Below the pieces are notes generated by a model that was not told the DNA's origin, searched no databases, and saw only the letters and a list, made by a program, of their open reading frames with translations. From positions 307,797-371,796 of the forward strand of contig KB293569.1 of NCBI GenBank assembly GCA_000328365.1: DNA of 64,000 nucleotides, written 5' to 3'. Made by a program: the position numbers and the translations under genes. The DNA is from Capitella teleta (Eukaryota; Annelida; Polychaeta; Capitellidae). Shown piece after piece: positions 60,440 through 64,000 of the stretch; the stretch's first letter is position 1, and every line of letters starts with the position of its first letter.

Positions 60440-60740
60440 ATGAATTCTGTACACGAAAGCATTGAGACATTGCCGAAAGCTTTGCCATGGGACGGCTAGC
60501 AGCGCATCAAATAGAGCTATATCCAGAAGCATTCTGGATCGAGGAATGCAACCTGGAACCTTTGCCTACCAAATGGTGTGTAATGTTTCAACTATTCGTC
60601 GCCTATCCCTGCGCATTGTTGAAACTGGTTCCATCGCCGACCGACTACGTAATAGTCGACCGAGAGTGACGGCAGAGAGACAGGATTGCTAAATCAGGTG
60701 AGCGCACACCCAGGACAGGTTTAAAAATGCAATCAGGCGT
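60440..60740 (+). mobile_element. Tc1-like transposase N-terminal remnant
   Basis: One plus-strand frame reads NVSTIRRLSLRIVETGSIAD, RLRNSRPRVTAERQD and, beyond two stops, AHTQDRFKNAI. This is the paired helix-turn-helix and GRPR-like hinge of Tc1 family transposases (the usual form is S-T-I-S-R-L...TGSVADRPRSGRPRVTT). The DDE catalytic domain is absent downstream. It is an old fragment. Confidence 0.75.
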
Positions 60741-63469
60741 GTCGTTTCTTATGCCTCTAAGTAAGTATATTACATGTATGGTCAAGATGGTAATCAAGTG
60801 CACAAGAAATGTACGTACTGGGCTTAACAGCATGACTTCTGCAGTTCAAACAGCACAAACGTGTTCTCAATAAAGATTACTTCCTAACTAAGCTACGAGC
60901 CAGGAGTTCGTGACCTCAGCTCGGGTCAGCAGAAGAGTCAAGGTGACGAGGTGAATGGCCTCAAGATCCCTCAGCAGTACAATATCTAAGTTTTTCGAAC
61001 ACATAAGGCAGTAAACGGGAAAAATGAAGGGAAGAAGACCTGCAATATAGTTATGTGCTAATTTTAAACATAAATAGATGTCGCGACCAGGGTAACTTGG
61101 TGGTCACAGACTCCAAAGAGGAAAAATAAGTCTCTTGTTTCCGTGTTGGCGGAGCCGTAAAACCACAATTGCCCTTTCCGTCAGGTCACTCCACTCCCGA
61201 CAATCTCAATCGATGGTTGAGCGGGTAATATGTGAGTGAGTAAATGCGTGTCCTATTGCGTTTCATGACCAACCAGACAATGCTGGTTCCATGCGTAGCA
61301 TGTCACCAAGTATGTTGACAAATGTCGTCTCTTTGCGTCCTTGATGTAATGATCATCACGCACAGAATTATTCCAGCCGGTATTAGAGGTTTTAACCTCT
61401 TGCGCATGCGTGCTTCGTGCGCAGCATCGGATTTGTTATTTCCTCGATCGGTTCTCAGCGGACGACCTATGTGCACATACTAAGGATTCACGGGAGAAAG
61501 GACAGCAGTGAGGATTTCTTTGAGCTGATCCTGTACACGTTGGCAGTGAAAATGATACGCTTCTGATTGAGACCATGCGTTATGTTGGTTGTTTTCAGAA
61601 CTGAGCAGTAAGTTGTGGATTATATCAACTCAGGGTGCATATCGCGATCACCACGAAAAGATTCACTTCTTTTCTATGGTTACGCACAAAAATTTGCTTG
61701 AAACTGGACAAAACATAAAATATCAAGACCATATTCCTATTATAATAGAACGCTGGTCTTTATATCTGTGGGACAAAACTTCAACCGACACTACCTTCGT
61801 TAAAATGACTATAGCACGGGATCAACTGGGCGATACATTCGTTATATTTAATAATCGTTATATTTATATACAAACGAGAACGTATTTTTTATTCATTTTA
61901 AACTTTAAAGAGGATCTCCGATTGTTTTGAAGTAGTAACAGATGGTAGAGGATGCATTCCAAAAGACAAATACGACTTTCGACTGACTTATTTTTAGACA
62001 ATACGCTTGCTGGGGGCTAATTCCTAGATTCATCGAATGGTCTTTCGTCACTCACAAAAGCCCATAGAATCGACCTAAAAAGGTTCTGAAATGAACAGAG
62101 GTCCTCTTTAATAGTTCATAATTGTTATTACAACAATGGACAGGGCATGATCATTGTAATCACCAAAAATTGCTATATGACATGTCCTTGAAAATTGTTC
62201 TCATAATTTTAACTCCCAACTTTTATCTCCAACCCGAAATCTGCAATAGGCCTAATAGTGTTTCGAAGAGGGCCTTGATTACTATTGTGAGAACTGCCTT
62301 ATTTTAACGTCAGCTGAGGATTGTATTGCTCTATCTTCAAAATTGACATTCTTCACATTTCGTAGCTGGCACGTGAAGGCAGCTTTATTCTATCTCCATG
62401 CCAAGTCTTGGGACTGCATGGAAAGGCATAAATATACTACAAAGAATATTTGTTCGTTCTATATCTCCAATTTATAGCGTGAGTTGACTATCATACTATT
62501 CTATTTTTCTAACCAATTTAAGCTCACTTAAATCGGTCACATGATCAGTGCATCATCCAATAAGATCGCAGAACTCTGTCATGTGACATGGGAGATGGAA
62601 CAATTCTGCACCGGATGTCCTTTTCGGTCATGCAGTTAGCAGTGCCTACACTCTTCTATTTCCGAGAACGTGGATTCTGTGATTTTGATTCTGATAATAT
62701 TGTTGGTTGTTGTTGATGTTTTTTTCTGTTCTTTGTTTTATTTCGAAAAAAAAAAAAAAAGAAGAAGATACTTTATCGGTATTATTTCCCTCTTTCCTTG
62801 ATTCCAAAGTTATGGGAGATAAAACATGTACAGCAAGGGCGTAATGGAAGATGTTAACTTGATGGTGATTTTGTTAACATATTTTGTTCTATCTCCTTCA
62901 TAAAATTACAGAAAAATAAACGCATTCACGAGGCCCCCTTCCAACAGATAATGCCATATTGGTCATGTCTCATCCAATACCTATTATAAATGGATGCAAC
63001 CTCAGTCTGGATATTGAAAAGTAAACACTGTCGATTACAATAGCTCCTCAAACGTTGAGGCTCATTTACAAAAAAAAAAAGAAAATGTTGTCACCCAGGG
63101 AACTAAATCCTCAGCTGACGATAATGCGCCTATGATGTTATCATTTAGTTATGCTGCTTTCACGTGAAATTATTTTCTTTCCGATTGTGTTGATTTTCTG
63201 TTTTCCTACTTGTCGCCACCTGCGAGAATGTTAACAGTCTATTTTTTTTGCCAATGCGAGCGGGATTCACATCCAGCCTCACACTAAAATAATATGACTA
63301 CATACATAATGTCGTGGATTTGTTATCCTGAGAATAATAATAATCGTTTTTTGTTTGTAGCATAATTGCAGTGGGGAATCTCATTTCCTCTCCTTTGATC
63401 TGACGCAAGACCGAGAGTCAGCGTCCTCGCGAATGACGAGGCATCTCGGTACAACACAGGTGGATGAAT
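60741..63469. other. Intergenic, no gene recognised
   Basis: AT-rich sequence. The 113-codon frame at 61589-61930 has no family likeness. At about 61145-61160 the words GGAGCCGTAAAACC recur from 7468-7481, a hint of another decayed repeat. An oligo-A tract lies at about 62745-62760. Confidence 0.4.
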
Positions 63470-63735
63470 TACCGGGAACCCAAGTAGGTCTATTCCCACG
63501 CATGGACTAAGGTTGCATTACGTATCGTTAGCTATGTGAATGCGAGATCTGATCGGGCCACGGACGTTTTGATTGTGAAATATCAATCAATTTGTTATAA
63601 TTTTCATTCTTTGCTGTCTCTGCAGTGCTGTCCAGCTGCGTAGTATGACCGGGTGCTGTGTACTGTTGCCTATGGTAGTGTGCAGGATAAAGAACCATTG
63701 GGATTTATTGATCTAAGAGTTGGGTATACAAGTAA
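63470..63735 (+). repeat. tRNA-derived SINE, family A, copy 2
   Basis: The body shares with copy 1 at 7157 the blocks GATCGGGCCA, TGATTGTGAA, CTGCGTAGTATGACCGG, GTGCAGGATAAAGAACCAT and TGGGATTTAT. The tRNA-like head is poorly preserved. It is followed by a short inverted repeat around 63718-63762 (GGGTATACAAGTAATGC against TTACTTGTATACCC). Confidence 0.65.
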
Positions 63736-64000
63736 TGCGATTGTATTACTTGTATACCCAACGGTTATATCTAGGTATCACAACCAATTAAGACATTGAG
63801 GAAAACACAACTATAAAGAATTCGTATGAAGTATGAAGTATGACATTTCTGCTGATCCTTAGTATTATTGACCCTTATTATTGACCTTTGGAATCTAAGA
63901 AAAGCGTTTATACTAAATTTGACCAAAATATTGTTATATCCTTTCCGAAGCTACGCGCCATCTGTGGATTGCGATAAAACTTACATGCAAATTGGGCACT

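Noticed and set aside
61589-61930. 113-codon plus-strand frame
   Set aside because: AT-rich composition, no recognisable motif, no splice or promoter context.

Overview
The window is nuclear DNA of an animal. Every gene is intron-rich, with GT-AG introns mostly of about 45-70 bp. It carries a nuclear-type tRNA-Ala(CGC), tRNA-derived SINEs, LINE reverse transcriptase fragments and several MITE families. The orthologues are metazoan (RAPGEF1/C3G, CHD1L with a macro domain, RFWD3, TAF8, DDX51). The AT-rich background, very short introns and many MITEs would suit a marine invertebrate, possibly a sponge or another early-branching lineage, but nothing in the sequence fixes the phylum.

Layout. 2-3313 (+) is the DEAD-box helicase DDX51, cut at its 5' end by the window edge. 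3974-5150 (-) is TAF8. 5.2-11 kb is repeat-rich (LINE tail, SINE, two MITEs, a regulatory-looking motif cluster). 11.05-14.99 kb (+) holds an unnamed two-coding-exon gene for a degenerate GIY-YIG-like domain with a long basic/acidic tail; its probable first exon is GC-rich. 16723-22816 (-) is an 18-exon RAPGEF1 (C3G) that converges with it. 22.8-28.7 kb is mostly intergenic, with a fold-back element. 28719-31659 (-) is an 8-exon alanine racemase, with a likely noncoding first exon and CRE/TATA promoter near 34.66-34.79 kb. 35.4-37.8 kb is nested repeats. 38167-45266 (+) is a 22-exon CHD1L that ends in an extra BRCT domain and contains one AT-AC (U12-type) intron. 47529-50066 (+) is RFWD3. 50-64 kb is gene-poor: a 5'-truncated LINE, tRNA-Ala, two small unrecognised genes meeting tail to tail at 58.73 kb, a Tc1-like remnant and a SINE.

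The identified genes cover housekeeping and genome maintenance: ribosome biogenesis (DDX51), TFIID (TAF8), PAR-dependent chromatin remodelling (CHD1L), replication-stress ubiquitination (RFWD3), adhesion/Rap signalling (RAPGEF1) and amino-acid racemisation. CHD1L and RFWD3 lie head to tail and both serve DNA damage responses. No operon-like logic is visible.

The points most worth a second look are: the CHD1L-BRCT fusion with an AT-AC intron inside the BRCT code; an animal alanine racemase whose usual catalytic tyrosine is phenylalanine; the GIY-YIG-like protein; and an 8-bp motif, TCATAACG, found 18 times by eye and clustered, including just upstream of CHD1L. I recognised no LTR, retroviral or Polinton-like element. 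All exon boundaries were read by hand from splice signals, reading phase and remembered family sequences.
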